64,000 bases of DNA from NCBI RefSeq assembly GCF_954871325.1, contig NC_088776.1:20336052-20400051 (forward strand), written 5' to 3'. The translations under genes and the position numbers were made by a program. The notes under the pieces were generated by a model that was not told the DNA's origin, made no database searches, and saw nothing but the letters and a program-made list of their open reading frames with translations. The stretch comes from Gordionus sp. m RMFG-2023. Lineage: Eukaryota > Nematomorpha > Gordioida > Chordodea > Parachordodidae. Shown here in pieces: positions 1 through 11,900 of the stretch (position 1 is the first letter of the stretch; each line of letters starts with the position of its first letter).

Positions 1-937
1 ATTAGTCATAATTATATTTTAAAAAGCTTTTATTTTCTTTTGCCGGTTGAGTCTAAACTGTTGATTACACTTGAAACACGAGAGGATATAAAAAAATCTT
101 AGAGTTTTATGCTGATGATTTAGTAGGTTCATATGATAAGTTACTTTGTGATATCGAATTTTGGTATAAAAATCTTGACAGAATATAGTATTCTTTGAGA
201 CCAAAAAATGCTCTGCAGGCCCTTTTCATGTTTAATTGCATTTTAGATTCCCTGCCTAATATCAAAACATTATTAATTATTTTAGCTACCTTGCCAATTA
301 GTACCTGCACTAATGAAAGGTCTTTTTCAACTTTAAAAAGGTTAAAAACCTATTTAAGAAACACAACCGGTGAAAAACGTTTAAATGGATTAGCCCTATT
401 GAATATTTAAAAGGAAATTATTTTAGATAAAAATTTGATTCTAGATGAATTAGCAAAATCTCAGAGAAAAGTAGACCTCTCTTTTTAAATTCAAATCAAA
501 AAATAGCAATAAAATTTTATTAGTTTTAATATATAATCAATTTTTTTTTGTAAAAAAAGTATTATTTATAAGATAATATCATCATATTTTTTTAAATACC
601 ATTATTTGCATAAGAATTACAGATATTTTATATAATTGTAAAAAATTACTTTTTTTTAAATAGAGTCTTTATACATTATAATTTTTAATATTAAAATCTA
701 TATTATATAAAATATCAACATTTTGAAAATATTTTAATTAATAAAAATATATACATGATTAAATAAAGGAATGTAAAATATATAATAAAATACCCTTTAT
801 ATAAAAATATAAAACAATTTTAACAAATCCAAAAATATAAGCAAATAAGTGTTCAAAAAAAATGGGAGGTTTGGGAGGTTTCAACCCCCCCCCCCCCTCC
901 CTCTCCCTTCCATGATAAAATCCTGGCTACGCCACTG
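1..937 (+). mobile_element. hAT transposon, 3' part (CAGTGGCGTAGCC family)
   Basis: The right terminus is clear: CTGGCTACGCCACTG ends at 937, the inverse of the CAGTGGCGTAGCCAG end used by one hAT family here. Just inside it lies a run of 13 C (885-897), a feature shared by other copies of this family in the window. The left end is outside the window, so the 8-bp target duplication cannot be tested; TCAATGAG at 938-945 would be its right copy. The stretch 490-860 is AT-rich with nothing recognisable. Confidence 0.8.
99..487 (+). pseudogene. hAT transposase C-terminus (ZMYM1-like, dimerisation region)
   Basis: The open stretch at 195-410 contains CTNERSFSTLKRLKTYLR followed by LNGLALLNI, the typical hAT C-terminal dimerisation motif of the ZMYM1 / DUF4371-like group. 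An upstream segment near 99-180 reads FYADDLVG and later EFWYKNL, which matches the region before the dimerisation domain in a second copy at 21.4 kb. A downstream segment ends LAQSQ-like (LAKSQRKVDLSF). In-frame stops at about 189 and 408 separate these pieces, so the copy is inactive. No DDE catalytic residues lie in the visible part. Confidence 0.8.
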
Positions 938-3900
938 TCAATGAGTCATATAGTAGCTAAAAAAATTCTGGATTTTTTTAAAAGTAAATAAATGAATATA
1001 TATTTTATAAAAAAATTACAAATTCACACATTCATAATTTTGTTTTATTTTCTATTTTTTTAATATGATTATTTAGCGAGGTTAACTATGTTATTACGTC
1101 AAAACGAAAAAAAATGAAAATGAAAAAGAAAAGAAAAAAAAATTGATATTTCAACACCTTGCAATCAAAAATAAATTGAATTGAATGATTTGGATTTAGA
1201 TTTACTAAGAAAAAAACAAAATATATATAGAGTTAGGTTATCAGTACTATATATTATGTCAGCCATAATAAAATGATATACGTTAATTTTTTTCATAATA
1301 AGAAAAAAAGATCAAAATATTAATAATAAGGCGAGACATGACTGACCTTCATTTGACCAACCTTCAACGGGAAAATTAGCCTAGCCTGCCTGGTCCAAAA
1401 TTGTTATTGGTTTTTTTTAAGCCCAAGTCAGACCCAAAAATTTATTACTTTCGTCATGACTTTTAATCAATATCAGATCTGATGCGATAACCTTTTAAAA
1501 ATTTTATCTATCTCATCGAAGACAGGAGATTTCAATGAATACTTTTAACTCAAGCAACAGAACAAATATTGTTTTTATTATGGAAATTATTTTTTTAATG
1601 TTACTTTTAATAAGAAATTCTTGTCTATTTTGAAATATACTTCCTAATGTTCCATTATATATATTTTTTTATACATGCTTTTTATATAAAATAGATATTT
1701 GAATTTAAAAAGAAATTAAAATATAAAAGTAAAACTCTGGAATATTATTACTATTAGGGATTAAGAGATTGTATACGAGTATTTTAGTCTAATATTAGTA
1801 AATATATAATAATTAAAAAATTTGCCTCCCCCCCCAAATGTCTCCTTGAATGAAAATTCCTGGTTATTGGGGTCGCCATTAAATAACACACTTGGGTGTG
1901 TAGTGCTATTATTAAATTAATTTTTCAAAAATCCTGACTTTAATTTTCATAAAAAATATTTAAATTTATAAAATGTTAATTAAAATTTTCAATAAATAAA
2001 TATAGTAAACATTTCCTTTTCAAGTAATAGAAACCAATTTTTTTTAAATAATTGTTTTTAAAACTCTGGACGGCTTAAAAAAGCAATGCCACTAAATAAC
2101 AATATATTTAGGTTTTCAAAGTAATTATTTTAAGCGATATTCTCTTAGTATTTATAAAGTTATAAAAAATCAATAATGAATAGAAATTTTTTATAAATAT
2201 TTTTAGATGTCTCATTTATTTTTACTCTGTTATAAAATCTGACAATATGAATATTATGTTATAAAAATAATATTTTATCGGTAATTTTTCAAAAACATGT
2301 GGATTCCATCATACTATCAAAACTTAATTTTAACCATTGAAATATTATGTATCTCACCAAATATTTTAATAATTTTGAAAAGGAGACTAATTATTAATAT
2401 TTTTTTAATAAGCATAGGTAGTTTTTCCCGGCCATAGGTCGGGTAACATTTATCTTTTAAATATTTTTGCTATATCATTTACTATTCCTTTCCTTAAAAT
2501 TGAAATGATCAACTATTAGAAAATTATTATCTTATAAACTTATTATTTTAAAAAAATAGGGGCGGTTTTGAGCTCAATCTTTTTTTTATGTATGGACAAG
2601 AAATCTAGGTTTATAAAGAAGCCTTTGATTATTAGCTATTAAGAAACTTATGAGCTAAAACCCTCTCATATTCTGCTGCAATCCTTGAAAAAATGATATC
2701 CCCAACAATGATATATAAAATGTATAAGTTGGAACCTTTTGCTTCCATAATGTGGGAATTATAAAAATTCTAAAAAATTTCTGCAATTTTACGCCATATC
2801 TGCAAATGTATATTTAACATCACAATAAACGAAAGTAAGCCATTTTAATAAACAAATTTAGCAAGGTATTGTAAAAGTATTATCATAGAGACCTGCAGAA
2901 TCAATTTTTTCCGGCCTAATTTTTAAATCTAAGCAGGGCTTGTTGCGATCCGTGGCCTGAATTTTTTAAAAAAAGCTTATGGATATTAATCCCACAATAA
3001 AAATATTTATATATTTATTGGGTATGATTTAAACGCAGTGTTAAATAATAGTTTCCCAATGTTTTTTAAATAAAAAATTTAAAATTTGCTATGTTTTAAA
3101 TTATAAATGTTGTGTTTTAATTTAATAAATGCTATGTATAGATTAATAGATGTGTCTATAGGGAACCAAATTTTTTTAAAGGTAGGTTTAGAATTTTGAA
3201 AAATAAACTTTATCAAAATTTTGTTAATTGTAAAAAACATAACCAAAAAGGCTTTATATTTTAATTTTGTATAGAAAATCTTTTTTTATTTCACTTTTTT
3301 TCAGACGATCGGGAGGTATTTAAATTTATTAATGAATGAATTATTTTCTTTTATAATATTGCTTATTTTGTGAGTCCAGCTAAATATATATTAAAATAAT
3401 AAAGAAACAAATGCCAAATTAAATAGTTTTAAAATGATAGGGTGGATTAAATATAAGTAAATAGCGAAGGTTGGCAATTTTTTTTAAAAACTCAAGCGAG
3501 TTAATCTTTTTTTCTAAAATAACCCTATGCAGACCTCGGTTCTAATCTACCCATGTTTGAGAGTAGTTACTCATTTTATTAAATATTAATGTTGTTTAAG
3601 ATTAAATTTTATTGAATCCGCTCTTTATGTTTAGAGATATATAAAATAATAAATTTTTCTTTTAAATATAAAAATAAAATAAGACGGATGAATTTTTTTT
3701 AAATAATATTTAAACTTTATGTTTTTAAATAAGGACAGAGCAGACTAGATGTTAAAAGTTTTTATTTTCAAATAAATTCCTCATGTAAATTTATTTTTAC
3801 GCATTATATTTTTTTACGGTCATGGGTTACTTTATTTGAATATTTACTGTTGAAAGTTTTTGAATTTAAGATAAAACAACTCAATATTTATTATTTAAAC

Positions 3901-4609
3901 AAGGAAAGAAAAGAGCATTTAGTAATATTAAAATATAATTATAGATTAAAAAAAGTATATTTTTTCTCTTTTCAAGATGAGATATATTAATTCAATTTTT
4001 CTTCTATGAAGACTTAGCATATATAGAGATTTGTCAATAGGGGGCGAGACCCCCACCCCCTTCGCCTCCATGAATCGGCTGCTTTGTCATGTTATAACTT
4101 ATTAAATGTTATGCTTTAAATTAATGAAACATAAATATTATAAAAGACTGTTTTAAAGCCTCCAAGAAGGTATTTAAAATTTCTAAAACTTTGAAAAAAT
4201 TTGTAAAAGCATCTCATTCAAAAATTCTATTAATATTAATTAGATATTTAAAATTTATTTCTTTATTTTAATTTTATATAGGCTAGGCAAATATTATAAA
4301 AATCTTAACATAATCTTATTATGAGTTATTTTATATGTGTTATTATTATATTTAAATTTATACAATTAAAAATTTAAATATTACACATAATTTACTCATG
4401 AAATAAATAGAAAAATATATTGAAATTCTATTATACATATACGCTATATTCAGAACTTTTTTATTCGTGATTCGATTCTTTAGAAGTGATCAATTAACAA
4501 GCCTTTGCAATGGCTAAAGTTCTCTTTATCAGGGTTAACGTTGAAAATCATTTTATAATAAATCGAAATTGCCGTTTAAGGTTTATAATGCAGATATTTT
4601 ATATATTTT
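938..4609. other. AT-rich intergenic region, no gene seen
   Basis: Long A/T runs and no convincing exon on either strand. Isolated GC spots at about 1820-1880 and 4041-4080 (C-rich tract followed by a CTGGTT- or CGGCTG-like end) resemble decayed ends of the CAGTGGCGTA hAT family, but no target duplications could be matched. Confidence 0.5.
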
Positions 4610-5505
4610 CAGAGTTGGGCAATACCGCGAATACTTATATCTAAGATACAAGATACTTTTGCATCTTGTACTCAGTATCTTTTTGACATTTTTAATAAGA
4701 TACTAGTATCTGTATCTAAGATCCTTTATTCTAAAAAGAATCTTGTATCTTTTTCATTTTCAATTTCTTGACAAAAGATATAGATACATTTTCTTTTTAA
4801 TATTCATGTTTAAATATTTACATATCACAGCATATATATATATCTTATTTTCTTCGAGAAACTTGTATTAATTTCCTTATTTTTTTTTTCACCATATTTT
4901 ATATATAATGACAATCAAAATTAGCTGGAAAATTTACAACTAATATTAACGTAGATAGTTAAAAAGTAACAACCCCAAAACGAAATAAGTAAAGATTATA
5001 TTTTATATATAAATGTAACTCGATAATCATTACCAATTATATGTAACATTTTTTTAATTTGTAGGATGATTAACACTCATGGTAGTAAAATTTAAATTGT
5101 GGAAATAAGTTCCCGCGAATCAAGTTCAAATCTTAAAATTTTATATGGAAATTTTTAAATAGTTAGTTAAACGTATAGGCTAGATGTAAAACCTGTATAA
5201 ACAAAAAAGTGATAAATGGTTAAACACAAATTTTGTTAAACATTTTAAAGTATATTATTTATGTATGGTTAAAAGGGGCATAGGTTATTTTAAATATTCA
5301 AGTTTACAATATTGCTACCTTTATTAAAAGCTGACTAAGGTGGCATGGGCAATAGATTTTAACAAAATATTTTCCTATGATTTGAATATAATGAGGCTTT
5401 TTTGACACCAATATCACATCCATATTTTAATGGATTGAGTCAGATGATAAAAGCAAATAATTTCAAAATATATTAATAAAAGATGCTCTAAATGTAGAAA
5501 CAGAG

Positions 5506-6410
5506 CATAGGCGTAGCCAGGATTTTTCTAAGGGGGGAAATTGAAAAAATACTGGGGGCTTCGCCCCCAGACCCCATTTGGGGTAGGCCTTCGGCCGGGT
5601 TACCTTAGTCTATATATAGTCATAAAATATTTTTACAAGATAGGAGGTTAATTTTTAATTAAAAAAATAAGCCTGGAACAAATATGAAATATATTTTTAT
5701 GTTTATATAAAATATATAAAATTACTTGTATATGCACTAATATAAAAGCATGGTAATAATTTATTCCAAACAAGTATATGAAATTTATTTATAAAAAGTA
5801 AGTAGACATATAGTTGATATTCCTCTATTATATAGAGTTAGTTACAAAATACTAGATAAAATTCCACTTTACAGACATATTTGACAGTTAGAGAATATAT
5901 TACAGTTAATATTTTAACAAATTTTACTAATCAATGCTCTTGATAATAAATACAGCAGCAATTTGCATTAAATCATTTAACGCCATCTATTTATTTTAAA
6001 CAAAAATTTATCTTCATATCATTCATCCCACAATGTCTTTAAAGGATATTTTCTGATGTCCTTATCAATATTTTAAAGTTTCCTGTAAAATATATAATTC
6101 GTTATATTGGTAAAAATGAATTGATTGTCATATGATAATTGATAAAATTAGATATACTGTAAATCTACGACACATAATATTCCACTATATTGTGCTTTAA
6201 TTTTTTTATTTATGATTTAATTTTATCATTAGTTTTATAATTATATTTTACTTCTATTAAGATAAATAAATTAAAATTACACACTTTATAAAAAATTATA
6301 TTTGATATATTATATTATTTAGTAATTTTATAGATCTTTTATTAATAATTATAATCAGCGTCTGCATGACAGGATTTTCACTGGATGCAAACCCCCTTCA
6401 AAAACCTTTG
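5506..6410. mobile_element. Probable nested hAT derivative (CAGTGGCGTA family)
   Basis: CATAGGCGTAGCCAGGATTT at 5506 is a clear left terminus, followed by a G/C-rich hairpin (TGGGGGCTTCGCCCCCA, 5551-5567). A C-rich stretch ending CGCCGCCTG near 6434, or an earlier point near 6410, is the most likely right end. I could not match target duplications. The interior is AT-rich without transposase motifs, so this is a non-autonomous or decayed copy and its right boundary is approximate. Confidence 0.5.
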
Positions 6411-6890
6411 CCTACCCCCCTTAAAAAATCGCCGCCTGTCTCTTTATCATTATTTTCACCTATTTATTTAATGATACTCTTTTCAAAGAATTTATAAAGG
6501 ATAACTTAAATTAATCTATATCTACTACCAACTATCTATATTTTGTAAATATAAATAATTTATTTTTTAGATAATAAATTCAATTAAAACCTCCATTATT
6601 TACAATGAATTAGTTATTATGGCATTATGAACTTGCTATCTCCCTTCCCTATCTATTCTAAGAACTCATCATTAAATACTTTATTAATTATTATAAATAT
6701 TCATTCATATTATATGCGTATGTTATGTTCTTCACAAATAAATAATAAAAACCGTAATTTATTAACTATTAATTGATAATGATAATTTAAAAGTATCTTG
6801 TATTTAAGATACTCTAATTAGGTAAAAGATACAAGTATCTCTTATCTTGTATCTTTTTGATATTTTGAAAAAGATACTAGTATCTGTATC

Positions 6891-8911
6891 CAGGGTTGGG
6901 CAGTATCGCGGATATTTGTATCAGTATCTTGTATCTTTTTTAAAATTTTGGAAAGTATCTTGTATCCAGTATCTAAGATACATATTATTTAAAAGTATTT
7001 GTATCTTAACCAACTTTGTATTAAAAAAGATACAGATACTTTAAAAAAAATTTATATTGGTTAATTTAAATAGTATTAAAATTTAAAATGATATTGTTTT
7101 AAGATTTAAATGAAAAATTTAATCAAAATTTAGATATTTTAAGATAATTTTTGACATATGACGTTGGTCGTTATATAGCAATTTGCTAACAATTAGAACT
7201 ACCATATTTGAATCGTTTTATATCTGTCTATTTTAAAATTATGGAAGAAGAAAATAGAATAATATGTTTATCTTCATCTTCAGATGATTCTTCAACCGAA
7301 AATTATAACAATAAATTTAAACTAAGCATACTTAATGGCAAATTTTTTGAAGTACTTCAAGATGATCATAATAAAGAGATTCATCGTGACTTTGGTATTG
7401 ACGAAAAATATATAGCAACTGTTACAGATAACGGCTCTAACTTTAAAAAAGCTTTCAAGCAGTTTGGATATTCTATGGAAGCTGTAGAGAATGACTTTGA
7501 CATCAATGATGATGAATGTATAGAATTCGAATTATTTATTTGTTTATTTAAGGGTCTAAAGAAGCCTCAATAACATTGCCTCAACATATTCGTTGTTTGT
7601 GCCATACGATAAGTCTAATTGCCACAACAGATGTCGAGAGAGCTATTAAGGATTCTCCTAACATTTCTAAAATTCATCATCCTGCAATAGCTAAATGTAC
7701 TAAGCTATGGAATGCAAATAATAGGCCTAAAACTGCAGAACTTATCAAAGCAGTTTTAGGAAAACAATTAGTTACACCTTGTTACACTAGATGGAATAGT
7801 TTGTATGATAATCTTCATAGTTTATTAAAATTTAAAGGCCAACTTCCTAAATTATGTCAAAAATTAGAATTTCCTAAATTAAGAGATATTGAAATTCAAT
7901 ATTTAGAAGAATATTGCAATATAATGGCCCCATTGGCTATACAGAGTGAAATCAACTGCTATTATGAAGAATCAGCTCCAAATTTAAATGTTGTTAAAAA
8001 AAATTACAAATTTAATTCAAACCAATCTAAAATTTTGCAAACCATTAGTTATTGCCATAGAAAATTATTTAAAAAAAAGATTTAAAAATATATATGATTT
8101 TGTTTAAAAGTGCATTTTTGGCAACTATTTCTCATCCCGATTTTAAAAATCGTTGGATTGATGGTGAAAAAGAAAAAAAAATACCTTCAGGATTTGTTAT
8201 TACATGGAGTTTTAATTGTTTTTAAAAATAATATTGAAATTAATACTTCAACAAAATCTTCAATCGATGAAGATGATGATTACTTTTACCTTAAAAGTAC
8301 CACATCCAATTCTAATAATTCAATAAATGATAATGAAATAGAGGTCCTAAATTATATGAAAGATGACAGGCGGAGTATAAATATGTTAAATAGTTATAAA
8401 TATATAAAAGAAATATTTATTAAATATAAAACAATATTACCCTCCTCAGCCCCCGTTGAAAGATTATTTAGCTTTGCTAATATGGTTAATAGACCAAATC
8501 GTCAAAGATTGAACGATAAATCATTTGAAAAATTAATAATATTAAAAAATAATGCTGATATATGATGCTGATTTATTATTATTTACTAATTATATAATTA
8601 TTAAATGGAATATCGCATTATCTTTTATAATAAATTTGTTATTTTCTACAATTTATTTTAAATATTTTTATATGAATTTATATTATAGATAAGAAAATAA
8701 AGCTTTATACATTTTGATTTTTACTATTTAAAGTTTTTTAAAAAAGTATCTTGTATCTTAGATACTTTAAAAAAAAATACAAGTATCTTGTATCTTATAT
8801 CTTATTGAAATTTTTCTAAAGTATCTAGTATCTTGTATCTTAAATACAAAATTTTATAAAGTATCTGTATCTGTATCCGAATACAATTTTCTGAAAATTT
8901 GCCCAACCCTG
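6891..8911 (+). mobile_element. hAT transposon nested in the 4.6-kb copy, TSD TCTGTATC
   Basis: Termini are CAGGGTTGGGCAG (6891) and TTTGCCCAACCCTG (ending 8911), perfectly inverted over the outer bases. TCTGTATC occurs at 6883-6890 and again at 8912-8919, a perfect 8-bp target duplication as expected for hAT. Subterminal regions are dense in GTATCTTGTATC-type repeats on both sides. It carries a transposase pseudogene (separate entry) lacking the BED finger. It belongs to the same broad family as the element it landed in (CAGAGTTGGGCA), but has a distinct end variant. Confidence 0.95.
7208..8568 (+). pseudogene. hAT transposase (ZBED/BED-type), internally deleted
   Basis: Three adjoining open stretches cover most of a ZBED-like hAT transposase. 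The first (7208-7573) starts MEEENRI-like and reads VTDNGSNFKKAF, the region of the second catalytic Asp. The next (7576-8085) has LPQHIRCLCHTISL and CYTRWNSLYDNL, the C/DxxH and RW motifs. The last (8110-8565) ends LPSSAPVERLFSFANMVNRP, the dimerisation region. A frame change near 7570 and another near 8085-8110 break the frame. The peptide LNGKFFEVL is followed at once by a DFG segment, whereas the 45.2-kb copy has a Cys/His BED finger there, so finger and first catalytic Asp are deleted. It could only move with help in trans. Confidence 0.9.
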
Positions 8912-8987
8912 TCTGTATCTAAGATGATAAATAAAAAGATTTCGACAGACCTGATAGGGTCTAGCACTATTACATATATCCAATCTA

Positions 8988-11900
8988 ATGTCAGTGATTT
9001 TAGAAACTACTCTTGGAGATATAACATTGGATCTCTATATTACAAAAAGAAAGCTGAGTAATATCTTAATTTTATATATCCCTTTTAAAAATATATTTAG
9101 CTTGTTTTAATTTTTTGAAATTATGTAAAATTAAATATTATAATTATTGCATATTTCACACAATCCAAGTAAAAAAAATTATTCATCATAATTTCTCTTA
9201 GAAAAATTATTTAGCTCAAACTGGAGATCCTACAAATAATAAAACTGGGGGCGATTCTATATTTAAGTATGAAAATTTTGCATTCAAAATATTAACATTA
9301 ATTTTAGCAAACTACTACAAAAGGATTCCTATAAATATGTGAAATTAGATTGCAAGCCTCCAATCAAGCATATTAAGGGTCATGTTTCCATGGTAAATAA
9401 TGGGAAAAATGAATTTGGATCTCAAGTTTCTTAAAATTAATTATTTAGTTAAATGTTATTATAAAGTTTTTTATTACTATTGGTGATAGTTTATCTTATT
9501 TAGATAATAAGCATCTTGTTTTTGGGTGTGTTACTGAAGGATTGGATGTTTTATCAAAATTAAATGATACTTTATGTGATGATAGGGATCAACCATATCA
9601 GGATGTTTGGTTGATTATTTTTTTAAAACTAATTTCTATTGGAGTTGTAGGTTAAACCATACAATTATTTTGAGTGACCCCTTTGAAGATCCTCCTACAC
9701 TAAGACAATTTATGCCTGATTCCTCACCATTACCCTCTTATAAACATCTATTTTCTGAAAGAATATCAATTAATGATGAAATAAAGGAAGAAAATGAAAA
9801 GGATGTTAATGAAAAACTAGAAAAGGAAAAAGATAAAGCAGCTAAAGTACTATATTAAATTATTTTTGAATATTAGGAAAATTAAATTAACCCATTGAAT
9901 TGATAACTGACCACCGTTAAAATTGAAAAATAATCATGAATAAAAATTTAAAACCTTTATTTTTATAAAATAGCTATATATAACTAATAAAATGTAATAT
10001 AAATTGTCAGGCTATTTAATTTAAAATATATTGAGGTCTCAGTTAAAATATTTTTAGGGCAGGCTTGACAAATTGTCAGTGAATATTTTTATAAGTAAAA
10101 CTTTTAATCATTAAACTCTCCATGGATTGGGCCATGAAAATTATTTAAAATTGATGATTGGGGAATTTTTTATCATTTCCCTTTATAAAAAATTATTATG
10201 AACTAGGCCAGATATGTGGAATATAGTTGACTAGCCAGGCTGGGTATAAATAATTGTGGACATCATAAAACAAATAGAATTTAACAGGCTGCACTGTGCC
10301 AACTTCTACCATTGAAACCAAATAAAATATATCTTTACAAAATGTTCTCAATAATGTTATGAGTGATTCCATGCCAAATCAAATACCTTTTAGTGACCTC
10401 TTTCAGTTTTAATAAAAATTTGTAGGTACATTATATATGTTCTAGATATCAAAAATGATATTTTAGCTCATTAGCAATCATATTACATGAGTTAATTAGG
10501 ATAAGGGTGCAAATATCTGTTTTAACCCTTTTGCTGATGTTAAATAATTGGTTTTAAATTGAAATCTAAATAGTCCAAATATTGAATCTAATATAATGAC
10601 TAAGTCAATAATTGATAATTTTGTAAGAAACGACTAATTTTTTTTAAAATATTGCCAATCTTATGTTTATTTGATAATTTAAAATTAATATTCCGAATAT
10701 ATCATGAGCTCCAATTTTTCAAATTTTATCTATTATTTTACTGCATGGCTGGATAATAATCTAAAAAAATATCAGGAATAATTTATAAAAAATTACAGAT
10801 GGCGCTAATCATTTCGATGCAATAAAAGACTTTTTATCATTGAAATAATCTTAATAATATAATTGATTCATGAGTCCTACTCAAATACTCAGAAAAAAAG
10901 ATTCTTAAACACTCAGGAAAAATACTGAATGCTCAGAATTATTTTTTGCTCAGATAAAAATCACAATTGCTCAGGGATAAAACAGAAACGCTTATAAAAT
11001 TGCCCAGAAAAATATATGTAACACACAGAACTAGTTACTTAATTGCTGAGAAATATTTTATCTTAGTACTATTGATTTTAAGAATTTGTATATGATTATA
11101 AATTTTTAATAGAATATTACCTCTTCCATTTCCCATGAATTTCTGCATCCTCTAATTTCAATGACGATATTTTGTCCCCCCCCCCCTCATCCTTCGTCAT
11201 AGTCTTTGCCAGTTTTTCAAAATATAATTACTGGTTACAAGGGCTTATTCTAAAAAGTGAATCTTTTGATTTGTAAATATGGTTTTGGTTAAATAAAAAT
11301 AGAGTAAATTAAACATTCAGGAATCTTCGTGATAAGTAAAATTGCAATGTTATCAGTGGATCTTTATATTAGCCTTTATAAGATACCAATTGAATTATTA
11401 TGTTAGAATTTTATAGCTGTTCCATCCCACCCTGAATAATAGTTATAATTAGCCATATAATAAATTGCTCCTTTTCAAATTATTATGCTAGAAACTTTTT
11501 GATCGGAGGCGTGATAAGCATGAATGTAATCATCGATCTCCTGATTATGTTTATATTATGGTAAGATATACCCCGAACCCTATCATACCCACTCTGACGA
11601 GATGAGTATAAATCAATTGATTACTTTTTTAACTTTTATTTGATACCCATGTTGTCGACATAATGCTATAAAATTTTTAAACCACCCCCTCCCCCTACAT
11701 CCGCCCTAGAGATGAGTATTAATGTTATCAGCTAAACTTTATTAGATTTCATTTGATACCCACGTTGAGATATTTTACTATGCACTTTTTACCCCAATAT
11801 AATCAATCGATCTTTTTATTAGCTTTCATTTGATATCAAAGTCAAGATATTATCTCAAAAAATTGTACCATCTTCCCCCAACCCACTTAGACCCGAAAGG

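Larger units (their letters stand above)
4610..8938 (+). mobile_element. hAT element, CAGAGTTGGGCA family, right end lost
   Basis: The left end starts with CAGAGTTGGGCAATACCG at 4610. It is followed by a block of GATAC/GTATC-type repeats, the same left end as the copies at 44.8 kb and, inverted, at 25.1 kb. Around 5090-5280 it carries a decayed segment related to the BED-finger exon seen at 45.2 kb. At 6841-6890 it runs into the repeat-rich right part, which is interrupted by another hAT element (6891-8911) and resumes for about 20 bases with TAAGATGATAA. The right terminal repeat itself is missing, so the element was truncated before or when the host gene region at 8.99 kb was joined to it. 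Confidence 0.75.

Noticed and set aside
5506-6434. Exact right end and target duplication of the nested element
   Set aside because: No 8-mer matching AAACAGAG was found beyond the candidate right ends, so only the left end is firm.
6847-7044. 65-codon open frame on +
   Set aside because: It lies across the GTATC-repeat ends of two hAT elements and its Ile/Leu/Tyr-rich product simply translates that repeat.
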